Shown one piece after another: positions 35,601 through 49,257 of a stretch of 64,000 nt of DNA. The notes beneath the pieces are model-generated. The model saw only the letters and a program-made list of their open reading frames with translations. It had not been told where the DNA came from and ran no database searches. Numbering within the stretch: position 1 is the first letter of the stretch; each line of letters starts with the position of its first letter. This DNA is from Euonymus europaeus (Eukaryota > Streptophyta > Magnoliopsida > Celastrales > Celastraceae). The stretch is from assembly GCA_963580455.1 (NCBI GenBank), contig OY756966.1:17797001-17861000 (forward strand), read 5' to 3'. Position numbers and translations under genes: made by a program.

Positions 35601-37303
35601 TCTATGTCAAATTTTATGAGTATAAGCATCCTACATTATTTCGATGCCAAAACACCAACTTTCTATGACAAATGGAAAAAACCGTTAAAAGCTCCTCCAT
35701 AGAGAGAGTTGAGCAACTTCGGACTATCAAAGTTGCTCGAGATAGACTTTTTATTGTTCTTCTATGTCAAATCTTACGAGTATAAGCTTCCTATATTATT
35801 TCGATGCCAAAACACAAACTTTCTATGACAAATGAACAAAACCGTTAAAAGCTCCTCGATAGAGAGACTTGAGCAACCTCGGACTATCAAAGTTGCTCGG
35901 GATAGACTTTTTATTGTTCTTCTACTTCAAATTTTACGAGTATGAGCTTCCTACATTATTTCAATTCGAAAACACCAACTTTCTATGACAAATGGACAAA
36001 ACCGTTAGAAGCTACTCCATAGGGAGAGTTGAGCAACTTCGGACCATCAAAGTTGCTCGGTGTACAATTTCCATTGTTCTTATATGTCAAATTTTATGAC
36101 TATAAGCTTCCTAAATTATTTCGATGCCAAAACACCAACTTTCTTTGACAAATGGACAAAGCCGTTAAAAACTCCTCCATAGAGAGAGTTGAGCAACTTC
36201 GGACCATCAAAGTTGCTCGGAATAGACTTTCTATTGTTCTTCTTTGTCAAATTTAGGAGTATAAGCTTCCCAGATTATTTCGATGCCAAAACACCAACTT
36301 TCTTTGACAAATGGACAAAACCGTTAAAAGCTCCTCCATAAAGAGAGTTGAGCAACTTCGGACTGTGAAAGTTGCTCGGGATAGACTTTTTATTGTTCTT
36401 CTTTGTCAAATTTAGGAGTATAAGCTTCCTAGATTATTTCGATGCCAAAACACCAACTTTCTTTGATAAATGGACAAAGCCGTTAAAAGCTCCTTCATAG
36501 AGAAAGTTGAGCAACTTCGGACCATCAAAGTTGCTCGGGATAGACTTTCTATTGTTCTTCTTTGTCAAATTTAGGAGTATAAGCTTCCTAGATTATTTCG
36601 ATGCCAAAACACCAACTTTCTTTGACAAATGGACAAAGCCGTTAAAAGCTCCTCCATAGAGAGAGTTGAGCAACTTCGGACTATCAAAGTTGGTCGGGAT
36701 AGACTTTCTATTGTTCTTCTTTGTCAAATTTAGGAGTATAAGCTTCCTAGATTATTTCGATGCCAAAACACCAACTTTCTTTGATAAATGGACAAAGCCG
36801 TTAAAAGCTCCTCCATAAAGAGAGTTGAGCAACTTCGGACCATCAAAGTTGCTCGGTGTACAATTTCCTTTGTTCTTATATGTCAAATTTTATGACTATA
36901 AGCTTCCTAGATTATTTCGATGCCAAAACACCAGCTTTCTATGACAAATGGACAAAGCCGTTAAAAGCTCCTCCATAGAGAGAGTTGAGCAACTTCGGAC
37001 CATCAAAGTTGCTCGGGATAGACTTTCTATTGTTCTTCATTGTCAAATTTAGGAGTATAAGCTTCCCAGATTATTTCGATGCCAAAACACCAGCTTTCTA
37101 TGACAAATGGAAAAAACCGTTAAAAGCTCATCCATAGAGAGAGTTGAGCAACTTCGGACTATCAAAGTTGCTCGGGATAGACTTTTTATTGTTCTTCTAT
37201 GTATAATTTTACGAGTATAAGCTTCCTACATTATTTCGATGCCAAAACACCAACTTTCTATGACAAATGGAAAAAACCGTAAAAAGCTCCTCCATAGAGA
37301 GAC
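32676..37303 (+). repeat. Broken third 27-mer copy and mosaic of T, S and R monomers
   Basis: Opens like the 27-mer for about two monomers. It then skips the monomer carrying GTTGACCAAC and TTGCCCGGG, and goes to a T type at 32996. Beyond that, blocks of T, S, R and GACTGTGAAAG monomers recur in partial order without a clean period. Two S monomers stand side by side near 33960 and 34120. No gene was seen. Confidence 0.75.
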
Positions 37304-39375
37304 TTGAGCAACTTCGGACTATCAAAGTTGCTCGGGATAGACTTTTTATTGTTCTTCTATGTCAAATTTTACGAGTATAAGCTTTCTAGATTATTTCGAT
37401 GCCAAAACACCAACTTTCTATAACAAATGGACAAAACCGTTAAAAGCTCCTCGGTAGAGAGACTTGAGCAACCTCGGACTATCAAAGTTGCTCGGGATTG
37501 ACTTTTTATTGTACTTCTATGTCAAATTTTATGAGTATAAGCTTCCTACATTATTTCGATTCCAAAACACCAACTTTCTATGACAAATGGACAAAACCGT
37601 TAAAAGCCCCTCCATAGAGAGAGTTGAGCAACTTCGGACTATCAAAGTTGCTCGGGATAGACTTTTTATTGTTCTTCAATGTCAAATCTTACGAGTATAA
37701 GCTTCCTATATTATTTCGATGCCAAAACGCCAACTTTCTCTGACAAATGGACAAAACCGTTAAAAGCTCATCGATAGAGAGACTTGAGCAACCTCGGACT
37801 ATCAAAGTTGCTCAGGATAGACTTTTTATTGTTCTTCTATTTCAAATTTTACGAGTATGAGCTTCCTACATTATTTCAATTCGAAAACACCAACTTTCTA
37901 TGAAAAATGGACAAAACCGTTAAAAGCTAATCCATAGAGAGAGTTGAGCAACTTCGGACCATCAAAGTTGCTCGGTGTACAATTTCCATTGTTCTTATAT
38001 GTCAAATTTTATGACTATAAGCTTCCTAGATTATTTCGATGCCAAAACACCAACTTTCTTTGGCAAATGGACAAAGTCGTTAAAAGCTCCTCCATAGAGA
38101 GAGTTGGGCAACTTCGGACCATCAAAGTTGCTCGGGATAGACTTTCTATTGTTCTTCTTTGTCAAATTTAGGAGTATAAGCTTCCTAGATTATTTCGATG
38201 CCAAAACACCAACTTTCTTTGACAAATGGACAAAACCGTTAAAAGCTCCTCCATAGAGAGAGTTGAGCAACTTCGGACTGTGAAAGTTGCTCGGGATAGA
38301 CTTTTTATTGTTATTCTTTGTCAAATTTAGGAGTATAAGCTTCCTAGATTATTTCGATGTCAAAACACCAACTTTCTTTGATAAATGGACAAAGCCGTTA
38401 AAAGCTCCTTCATAGAGAGAGTTTAGCAATTTCGAACCATCAAAGTTGCTCGGGATAGACTTTCTATTGTTCTTCTTTGTCAAATTTGAGAGTATAAGCT
38501 TCCTAGATTATTTCGATGCCAAAACACCACCTTCTTTGACAAATGGACAAAGTCGTTAAAAGCTCCTCCATAGAGAGAGTTGAGCAACTTCGGACCATCA
38601 AAGTTGCTTGGGATAGACTTTCTATTGTTCTTCTTTGTCAAATTTAAGAGTATAAGCTTCCTAGATTATTTCGATGCCAAAACACCAACTTTCTTGGATA
38701 AATGGACAAAGCCGTTAAAAGCTCCTCCATAGAGAGAGTTGAGCAACTTCGGACCATCAAAGTTGCTCGGTGTACAATTTCCATTGTTATTATATGTCAA
38801 ATTTTATGACTATAAGCTTCCTAGATTATTTCGATGCCAAAACACCAACTTTCTTTGACAAATGGGAAAGCCGTTAAAAGCTCCTCCATAGAGAGAGTTG
38901 AGCAACTTCGGACTATCAAAGTTTCTCGGGATAGACTTTCTATTGTTCTTCTTTGTCAAATTTAGGAGTATAAGCTTCCTAGATTATTTCGATGCCAAAA
39001 CACCAACTTTCTTTGATAAATGGACAAAGCCGTTAAAAGCTCCTCCATAGAGAGAGTTGAGCAACTTCGGACCATAAAAGTTGCTCGGGATAGACTTTCT
39101 ATTGTTCTTCTTTGTCAAATTTAGTAGTATAAGCTTCCTAGATTATTTCGATGCTAAAACACCAACTTTCTATGACAAATGGACAAAACCGTTAAAAGCT
39201 CCTCCATAGAGAGAGTTGAGCAACTTCGGACTTTCAAAGTTGCTCGGGATAGACTTTTTATTGTTCTTCTATGTCAAATTTTATGAGTATAAGCTTCCTA
39301 CATTATTTCGATGCCAAAACACCAACTTTCTATGACAAATGGAAAAAACCGTTAAAAGCTCCTCCATAGAGAGAC
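37304..39375 (+). repeat. 13-monomer higher-order repeat, copy 1 (2072 bp)
   Basis: Starts with a GAGACTTGAG monomer carrying GCTTTCTAG and CTATAACAAATGG. It proceeds through CAACCTCGG, CTTACGAG, T, S, R (TTGGGCAAC), GACTGTGAAAG, TTTAGCAATTTCG, GTTGCTTGGG, S, GTTTCTCGGG, R and an ordinary monomer. The same order restarts at 39376. The anchor GGAAAAAACC repeats at 37269, 39341 and 41413, each 2072 bp apart. Confidence 0.9.
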
Positions 39376-41447
39376 TTGAGCAACTTCGGACTATCAAAGT
39401 TGCTCGGGATAGACTTTTTATTATTCTTCCATGTCAAATTTTACGAGTATAAGCTTTCTAGATTATTTCGATGCCCAAAACACCAACTTTCTATAACAAA
39501 TGGACAAAACCGTTAAAAGCTCCTCGATAGAGAGACTTGAGCAATCTCGGACTATCAAAGTTGCTTGGGATACACTTTTTATTGTACTTCTATGTCAAAT
39601 TTTACGAGTATAAGCTTCCTACATTATTTCGATTCCAAAGCACCAACTATCTATGACAAATGGACAAAACCGTTAAAAGCTCCTCCATAGAGAGAGTTGA
39701 GCAACTTCGGACTATCAAAGTTGCTCGGGATAGACTTTTTATTGTTCTTCTATGTCAAATCTTACGAGTATAAGCTTCCTATATTATTTCGATGCCGAAA
39801 CACCAACTTTCTATGACAAATGGACAAAACCGTTAAAAGCTCCTCGATAGAGAGACTTGAGCAACCTCGGACTATCAAAGTTGCTCGGATAGACTTTTTA
39901 TTGTTCTTCTATTTCAAATTTTACGAGTATGAGCTTCTTACATTATTTCAATTCGAAAACACCAACTTTCTATGAAAAATGGACAAAACTGTTAAAAGCT
40001 ACTCCATAGAGAGAGTTGAGCAACTTCGGACCATCAAAGTTGCTCGGTGTACAATTTCCATTGTTCTTATATGTCAAATTTTATGACAATAAGCTTCCTA
40101 GATTATTTCGATGCCAAAACACCAACTTTCTTTGACAAATGGACAAAGCCATTAAAAGCTCCTCCATAGAGAGAGTTGGGCAACTTCGGACCATCAAAGT
40201 TGCTCGGGATAGACTTTCTATTGTTCTTCTTTGTCAAATTTAGGAGTATAAGCTTCCTAGATTATTTCGATGCCAAAACACCAACTTTCTTTGACAAATG
40301 GACAAAACCGTTAAAAGCTCCTCCATAGAGAGAGTTGAGCAACTTCGGACTGTGAAAGTTGCTCGGGATAGACTTTTTATTGTTCTTCTTTGTCAAATTT
40401 AGGAGTATAAGCTTCCTAGATTATTTCGATGCCAAAACACCAACTTTCTTTGATAAATGGACAAAGCCGTTAAAAGCTCCTTCATAGAGAGAGTTTAGCA
40501 ATTTCGGACCATCAAAGTTGCTCGGGATAGACTTTCTATTGTTCTTCTTTGTCAAATTTAAGAGTATAAGCTTCCTAGATTATTTCGATGCCAAAACACC
40601 AACTTTCTTTGACAAATGGACAAAGCCGTTAAAAGCTCCTCCATAGAGAGAGTTGAGCAACTTCGGACCATCAAAGTTGCTTGGGATAGACTTTCTATTG
40701 TTCTTCTTTGTCAAATTTAAGAGTATAAGCTTCCTAGATTATTTCGATGCCAAAACACCAACTTTCTTGGATAAATGGACAAAGCCGTTAAAAGCTCCTC
40801 CATAGAGAGAGTTGAGCAACTTCGGACCATCAAAGTTGCTCGGTGTACAATTTCCATTGTTATTATATGTCAAATTTTTTGACTATAAGCTTCCTAGATT
40901 ATTTCGATGCCAAAACACCAACTTTCTTTGACAAATGGGAAAGCCGTTAAAAGCTCCTCCATAGAGAGAGTTGAGCAACTTCGGACTATCAAAGTTTCTC
41001 GGGATAGACTTTCTAAAGTTCTTCTTTGTCAAATTTAGGAGTATAAGCTTCCTAGATTATTTCGATGCCAAAACACCAACTTTCTTTGATAAATGGACAA
41101 AGCCGTTAAAAGCTCCTCCATAGAGAGAGTTGAGCAACTTTGGACCATCAAAGTTGCTCGGGATAGACTTTCTATTGTTCTTCTTTGTCAAATTTAGTAG
41201 TATAAGCTTCTTAGATTATTTCGATGCCAAAACACCAACTTTCTATGACAAATGGACAAAACCGTTAAAACTCCTCCATAGAGAGAGTTGAGCAACTTCG
41301 GACTATCAAAGTTGCTCGGGATAGACTTTTTATTGTTCTTCTATGTCAAATTTTATGAGTATAAGCTTCCTACATTATTTCGATGCCAAAACACCAACTT
41401 TCTATGACAAATGGAAAAAACCGTTCAAAGCTCCTCCATAGAGAGAC
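39376..41447 (+). repeat. 13-monomer higher-order repeat, copy 2 (2072 bp)
   Basis: Tandem copy of 37304-39375. The shared shortened monomer with AATGGGAAAGCC occurs at 38861 and 40933, also 2072 bp apart. Private indels (GATGCCCAAAAC near 39470, GCTCGGATAGAC near 39890) cancel out. Confidence 0.9.
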
Positions 41448-42244
41448 TTGGGCAACTTCGGACTATCAAAGTTGCTCGGGATAGACTTTTTATTGTTCTT
41501 CCATGTCAAATTTTACGAGTATAAGCTTTCTAGATTATTTCGATGCCAAAACACCAACTTTCTATAACAAATGGACAAAACCGTTAAAAGCTCCTCGATA
41601 GAGAGACTTGAGCAATCTCGGACTATCAAAGTTGCTTGGGATACACTTTTTATTGTTCTTCTTTGTCAAATCTTACGAGTATAAGCTTCCTATATTATTT
41701 CGATGCCAAAACACCAACTTTCTTGGATAAATGGACAAAGCCGTTAAAAGCTCCTCCATAGAGAGAGTTGAGCAACTTCGGACCATCAAAGTTGCTCGGG
41801 ATAGACTTTCTATTGTTCTTTTTTGTCAAATTTAGGAGTATAAGCTTCCCAGATTATTTCGATGCCAAAACACCAACTTTCTTTGACAAATGGACAAAAC
41901 CGTTAAAAGCTCCTCCATAGAGAGAGTTGAGCAACTTCGGACTGTGAAAGTTGCTCGGGATAGACTTTTTATTGTTCTTCTTTGTCAAATTTAGGAGTAT
42001 AAGCTTCCTAGATTATTTCGATGCCAAAACACCAACTTTCTTTGATAAATGGACAAAGCCGTTAAAAGCTCCTTCATAGAGAAAGTTGAGCAACTTCGGA
42101 CCATCAAAGTTGCTCGGGATAGACTTTCTATTGTTCTTCTTTGTCAAATTTAGGAGTATAAGCTTCGTAGATTATTTCGATGCCAAAACACCAACTTTCT
42201 TTGACAAATGGACAAAGCCGTTAAAAGCTCCTCCATAGAGAGAG
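41448..42244 (+). repeat. Transition from the 13-mer to the 18-mer HOR
   Basis: Starts as a third 13-mer copy (TTGGGCAACTTCGG, then CAATCTCGG with GTTGCTTGGGATACAC). It switches inside the second monomer to R-like sequence (CTTTGTCAAATCTTACG). About five monomers of S/R background follow. Confidence 0.7.
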
Positions 42245-45114
42245 TTGAGCAACTTCGGACAATCAAAGTTGCACGGGATAGACTTTCTATTGTTCTTCTT
42301 TGTCAAATTTACGAGTATAAGCTTCCTAGATTATTTCGATGCCAAAACACCAACTTTCTTTGATAAATGGACAACGCCGTTAAAAGCTCCTCCATAAAGA
42401 GAGTTGAGCAACTTCGGACCATCAAAGTTGCTCGGTGTACAATTTCCATTGTTCTTATATGTCAAATTTTATGACTATAGGCTTCCTAGATTATTTCGAT
42501 GCCAAAACACCAACTTTCTTTGACAAATGGGCAAAGCCGTTAAAAGCTCCTCCATAGAGAGAGTTGAGTAACTTCGGACCATCAAAGTTGCTCGGGATAG
42601 ACTTTCTATTGTTCTTCTTTGTCAAATTTAGGAGTATAAGCTTCCTAGATTATTTCGATGCCAAAATACCAACTTTCTATGACAAATGGACAAAACCGTT
42701 AAAAGCTCCTCGATAGAGAGACTTGAGCAACCTCGGACTATCAAAGTTGCTCGGGATAGACTTTTTATTGTTCTTCTATTTCAAATTTTACGAGTATGAG
42801 CTTCCTACATTATTTCAATTCGAAAACACCAACTTTCTATGACAAATGGACAAAACCGTTAAAAGCTACTCCATACAGAGAGTTGAGCAAATTCGGACCA
42901 TCAAAGTTGATCGGTGTACAATTTCCATTGTTCTTATATGTCAAATTTTATGACTATAAGCTTCCTAGATTATTTCGATGCCAAAACACCAACTTTCTTT
43001 GACAAATGGACAATGCCGTTAAAAGCTCCTCCATAGAGAGAGTTGGGCAACTTCGGACCATCAAAGTTGCTCGGGATAGACTTTCTATTGTTCTTCTTTG
43101 TCAAATTTAGGAGTATAAGCTTCCCAGATTATTTCGATGCCAAAACACCAACTTTCTTTGACAAATGGACAAAACCGTTAAAAGCTCCTCCATAAAGAGA
43201 GTTGAGCAACTTCGGACTGTGAAAGTTGCTCGGGATAGACTTTTTATTGTTCTTCTTTGTCAAATTTAGGAGTATAAGCTTCCTAGATTATTTCGATGCC
43301 AAAACACCAACTTTCTTTGATAAATGGACAAAGCCGTTAAAAGCTCCTTCATAGAGAGAGTTTAGCAATTTCGGACCATCAAAGTTGCTCGGGATAGACT
43401 TTCTATTGTTCTTCTTCGTCAAATTTTGGAGTATAAGCTTCCTAGATTATTTCGATGCCAAAACACCAACTTTCTTTGACAAATGGACAAAGCCGTTAAA
43501 AGCTCCTCCATAGAGAGAGTTGATCAACTTCGGACCATCAAAGTTGCTTGGGATAGACTTTCTATTGTTCTTCTTTGTCAAATTTAGGAGTATAAGCTTC
43601 CTAGATTATTTCGATGCCAAAACACCAACTTTCTTGGATAAATGGACAAAGCCGTTAAAAGCTCCTCCATAGAGAGACTTGAGCAACTTCGGACCATCAA
43701 AGTTGCTCGGTGTACAATTTCCATTGTTCTTATATGTCAAATTTTATGACTATAGGCTTCCTAGATTATTTCGATGCCAAACACCAACTTTCTTTGATAA
43801 ATGGGCAAAGCCGTTAAAAGCACCTCCATAGAGAGAGTTGAGCAACTTCGGACTATCAAAGTTGCTCGGGATAGACTTTCTATTGTTCTACTTTGTCAAA
43901 TTTAGGAGTATAAGCTTCCTAGATTATTTCGATGCCAAAACACCAACTTTCTTTGATAAATGGACAAAGCCGTTAAAAGCTCCTCCATAGAGAGAGTTGA
44001 GCAACTTCGTACCATCAAAGTTGCTCGGGATAGACTTTCTATTGTTCTTCTTTGTCAAATTTAATAGTATAAGCTTGCTAGATTATTTCGATGCCAAAAC
44101 ACCAACTTTCTATGACAAATAGACAAAACCGTTAAAAGCTCCTCCATAGAGAGAGTTGAGCAACTTCGGACTATCAAAGTTGCTCGGGATAGACTTTTTA
44201 TTTTTCTTCTATGTCAAATTTTATGAGTATAAGCTTCCTACATTATTTCGATGCCAAAACACCAACTTTCTATGACAAATAGAAAAAACCGTTAAAAGCT
44301 CCTCCATAGAGAGACTTGAGCAACTTCGGACTATCAAAGTTGCTCGGGATAGACTTTTTATTGTTCTTCCATGTCAAATTTTATGAGTATAAGCTTTCTA
44401 GATTATTTCGATGCCAAAACACCAACTTTCTATAACAAATGGACAAAACCGTTAAAAGCTCCTCGATAGAGAGACTTGAGCAATCTCGGACTATCAAAGT
44501 TGCTCGGGATAGACTTTTTATTGTACTTCTATGTCAAATTTTACGAGTATAAGCTTCCTACATTATTTCGATTCCAAAGCACCAACTTTCTATGACAAAT
44601 GGACAAAACCGTTAAAAGCTCCTCCATAGAGAGAGTTGAGCAACTTCGGACTATCAAAGTTGCTCGGGATAGACTTTTTATTGTTCTTCTATGTCAAATC
44701 TTACGAGTATAAGCTTCCTATATTATTTCGATGCCAAAACACCAACTTTCTATGACAAATGGACAAAACCGTTAAAAGCTCCTCGATAGAGAGACTTGAG
44801 CAACCTCGGACTATCAAAGTTGCTCGGGATAGACTTTTTATTGTTCTTCTATTTCAAATTTTACGAGTATGAGCTTCCTACATTATTTCAATTCGAAAAC
44901 ACCAACTTTCTATGACAAATGGACAAAACCATTAAAAGCTCCTCCATAGAGAGAGTTGAGCAACTTCGGACTATCAAAGTTGCTCGGGATAGACTTTCTA
45001 TTGTTCTTCTTTGTCAAATTTAGGAGTATAAGCTTCCTAGATTATTTCGATGCCAAAACACCAACTTTCTTTGACAAATGGACAAAGCCGTTAAAAGCTC
45101 CTCCATAGAGAGAG
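42245..45114 (+). repeat. 18-monomer higher-order repeat, copy 1 (2870 bp)
   Basis: Anchors with private variants recur at +2870: CAAAGTTGCACGGG (42265/45135), TTGAGTAACTTCGG (42564/45434) and the T type (42723/45593). This copy carries the complete monomer series, including the GACTGTGAAAG, TTTAGCAATTTCG and TTCTTCGTC monomers. Confidence 0.88.
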
Positions 45115-47186
45115 TTGAGCAACTTCGGATAATCAAAGTTGCACGGGATAGACTTTCTATTGTTCTTCTTTGTCAAATTTAGGAGTATAAGCTTCCTAGA
45201 TTATTTCGATGCCAAAACACCAACTTTCTTTGATAAATGGACAATGCCGTTAAAAGCACCTCCATAAAGAGAGTTGAGCAACTTCGGACCATCAAAGTTG
45301 CTCGGTGTACAATTTCCATTGTTCTTATATGTCAAATTTTATGACTATAGGCTTCCTAGATTATTTCGATGCCAAAACACCAACTTTCTTTGACAAATAG
45401 GCAAAGCCGTTAAAAGCTCCTCCATAGAGAGAGTTGAGTAACTTCGGACCATCAAAGTTGCTCGGGATAGACTTTCTATTGTTCTTATTTGTCAAATTTA
45501 GGAGTATAAGCTTCCTAGATTATTTCGATGACAAAACACCAACTTTTTATGACAAATGGACAAAACCGTTAAAAGCTCCTCGATTGAGAGACTTGGGCAA
45601 CCTCGGACTATCAAAGTTGCTCGGGATAGACTTTTTATTGTTCTTCTATTTCAAATTTTACGAGTATGAGCTTCCTACATTATTTCAATTCGAAAACACC
45701 AACTTTCTATGACAAATGGACAAAACCGTTAAAAGCTACTCCATACAGAGAGTTGAGCAACTTCGGACCATCAAAGTTGCTCGGTGTACAATTTCCATTG
45801 TTCTTATATGTCAAATTTTATGACTATAAGCTTCCTAGATTATTTCGATGCCAAAACACCAACTTTCATTGACAAATGGACAAAGCCGTTAAAAGCTCCT
45901 CCATAGAGAGAGTTGGGCAACTTCGGACCATCAAAGTTGCTCGGGATAGACTTTCTATTGTTCTTCTTTGTCAAATTTAGGAGTATAAGCTTCCCAGATT
46001 ATTTCGATGCCAAAACACCAACTTTTTTTGACAAATGGACAAAACCGTTAAAAGCTCCTCCATAGAGAGAGTTGAGCAACTTCGGACTGTGAAAGTTGCT
46101 CGAGATTGACTTTCTATTGTTCTTCTTCGTCAAATTTAGGAGTATAAGCTTCCTAGATTATTTCGATGCCAAAACACCAACTTTCTTTGACAAATGGACA
46201 AAGCCGTTAAAAGCTCCTCCATAGAGAGAGTTGAGCAACTTCGGACCATCAAAGTTGCTTGGGATAGACTTTCTATTGTTCTTCTTTGTCAAATTTAGGA
46301 GTATAAGCTTCCTAGATTATTTCGATGCCAAAACACCAACTTTCTTGGATAAATGGACAAAGCCGTTAAAAGCTCCTCCATAGAGAGAGTTGAGCAACTT
46401 CGGACCATCAAAGTTGCTCGGTGTACAATTTCCATTGTTCTTATATGTCAAATTTTATGACTATAGGCTTCCTAGATTATTTCGATGCGAAACACCAACT
46501 TTCTTTGACAAATGGGCAAAGCCGTTAAAAGCTCCTCCATAGAGAGAGTTGAGCAACTTCGGACTATCAAAGTTGCTCGGGATTGACTTTCTATTGTTCT
46601 TCTTTGTCAAATTTAGGAGTATAAGCTTCCTAGATTATTTCGATGCCAAAACACCAACTTTCTTTGATAAATGGACAAAGCCGTTAAAAGCTCCTCCATA
46701 GAGAGAGTTGAGCAACTTCGTACCATCAAAGTTGCTCGGGATAGACTTTCTATTGTTCTTCTTTGTCAAATTTAGTAGTATAAGCTTCCTAGATTATTTC
46801 GATGCCAAAACACCAACTTTCTATGACAAATGGACAAAACCGTTAAAAGCTCCTCCATAGAGAGAGTTGAGCAACTTCGGACTATCAAAGTTGCTCGGGA
46901 TAGACTTTTTATTGTTCTTCCATGTCAAATTTTACGAGTATAAGCTTTCTAGATTATTTCGATGCCAAAACACCAACTTTCTATAACAAATGGACAAAAC
47001 CGTTAAAAGGTCCTCGATAGAGAGACTTGAGCAATCTCGGACTATCAAAGTTGCTCGGGATAGACTTTTTATTGTACTTCTATGTCAAATTTTACGAGTA
47101 TAAGCTTCCTACATTATTTCGATTCCAAAGCACCAACTTTCTATGACAAATGGACAAAACCGTTAGAAGCTACCCCATAGAGAGAG
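45115..47186 (+). repeat. 18-monomer HOR, copy 2, with two single-monomer deletions
   Basis: The offset to copy 1 is 2870 bp up to about 46100, then 2711 bp (for example CTTCGTACCATC at 43997/46708), then 2551 bp (CAATCTCGGAC monomer at 44476/47027). Each step is one monomer lost, and each step falls inside a hybrid monomer. Copy 2 ends where an S type begins at 47187. Confidence 0.87.
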
Positions 47187-49257
47187 TTGAGCAACTTCGG
47201 ACCATCAAAGTTGCTCAGTGTACAATTTCCATTGTTCTTATATGTCAAAGTTTATGACAAAAAGCTTCCTAAATTATTTCGATGCCAAAACACCAACTTT
47301 CTTTGACAAATGGACAAAGCCGTTAAAAGCTCCTCCATAGAGAGAGTTCAGCAACTTCGGACCATCAAAGTTGCTCGGGATAGATTTTCTATTGTTCTTC
47401 TTTGTCAAATTTAGGAGTATAAGCTTCCCAGATTATTTCGATGCCAAAACACCAACTTTCTTTGATAAATGGACAAAGCCGTTAAAAGCTCCTCCATAGA
47501 GAGAGTTGAGCAACTTCGGACCATCAAAGTTGCTCGGTGTACAATTTCTCTTATATGTCAAATTTTATGACTATAAGCTTCCTAGATTATTTCGATGCCA
47601 AAACACCAACTTTCTTTGACAAATAGGAAAAGCCGTTAAAAGCTCCTCCATAGAGAGAGTTGAGCAACTTCGGACCATCAAAGTTGCTCGGGATAGACTT
47701 TCTATTGTTCTTCTTTGTCAAATTTAGGAGTATAAGCTTCCTGGATTATTTCGATGCCAAAACACTAACTTTCTTTGACAAATGGACAAAACCGTTAAAA
47801 GCTCCTCCATAGAGAGAGCTGAGCAACTTCAGACAGTGAAAGTTGCTCGGGATAGACTTTTAATTGTTCTTCTATGAAAAATTTTACGAGTATAAGCTTC
47901 CTACATTATTTCGATGCCAAAACACCAACTTTCTATGACAAATGGACAAAACCATTAAAAGCTCCTCCATAGAGAGAGTTGAGCAACTTCGGACTTTCAA
48001 AGTTGCTCGGGATAGACTTTTAATTTTTCTTCTATGTCAACTTTTACGAGTATAAGCTTCATAGATTATTTCGAGTCCAAAACACCAACTTTCTATGACA
48101 AATAGACAAAAATGTTAAAAGCTCCTCCATAGAGAAAGTTGAGCAACTTCGGACTATCAAAGTTGCTCGGGATAGACTTTTTATTGTTCTTTTATGTCAA
48201 ATCTTACGAGTATAAGCTTTCTACATTATTTCGAAGCCAAAACACCAACTTTCTATGACAAATGGACAAAACCGTTAAAAGCTCCTCCATAGAGAGACTT
48301 GAGCAACTTCGGACTATCAAAGTTGCTCAGGATAGACATTTTATTGTTCTTCTATTTCAAATTTTACGAGTATAAGCTTCCTACATTATTTCGATTCCAA
48401 AACACCAACTTTCTATGACAGATGGACAAAACCGTTAAAAGCTCCTCCATAGAGAGAGTTGAGCAACTTCGGAATATCAAAGTTGCTCGGGATAGACTTT
48501 TAATTGTTCTTCTATGTCAAATTTTACGAGTATAAGCTTCCTACATTATTTCGATGCCAAAATACCAACTTTCTATGACAAATGGATAAAACCGTTAAAA
48601 GCTCCTCCATAGAGAGAGTTGAGCAACTTAGGACTATCAAAATTGCTCGAGATAGACTTTTTATTGTTCTTCTATGTCAAATTTTACAAGTATAAGCTTC
48701 CTACATTATTTCGACGCCAAAACACCAACTTTCGATGACAAATGGACAAAACCGTTAAAAGCTCCTCCATAGAGAGAGTTGAGCAACTTCGGACTATCAA
48801 AATTGCCCTATGTACACTTTTTATTGTTCTTCTATGTTACATTTTACGAGTATAACTTCCTATATTATATTGATGCCAAAACAATAACTTTCTATGACAA
48901 ATGGACAAAACCGTTAAAATCTCCTCCATAGAGAGAGTTGAGCAACTTCGGACTATCAAAGTTGCTCGGGATAGACTTTTTATTGTTCTTCTATGTCAAA
49001 TTTTACGAGTATAAGCTTCAGAGATTATTTCGATGCCAAAACATCAACTTTCTATGACAAATGGACAAAACCGTTAAAAGCTCCTCGATAGAGAGACTTG
49101 AGCAACCTCGGACTATCAAAGTTGCTCGGGATAGACTTTTTATTGTTCTTCTATTTCAAATTTTACGAGTATAAGCTTCCTACATTATTTCAATTCGAAA
49201 ACACCAACTTTCTATGACAAATGGACAAAACCGTTAGAAGCTACTCCATGGAGAGAG
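47187..49257 (+). repeat. 13-monomer repeat of the right zone, copy 1 (2071 bp)
   Basis: Starts at an S type preceded by the rare CCGTTAGAAGCTAC. It contains GACAAAAAGCTTCCTAAATT, then R types, a monomer with TTCTATGAAAAATTTTACG, and a monomer with GGACTTTCAAAG and TTTCGAGTCC. The rare starters recur at 49258. A 6-bp loss near 47547 (ACAATTTCTCTTATATG) is private to this copy. Confidence 0.8.
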
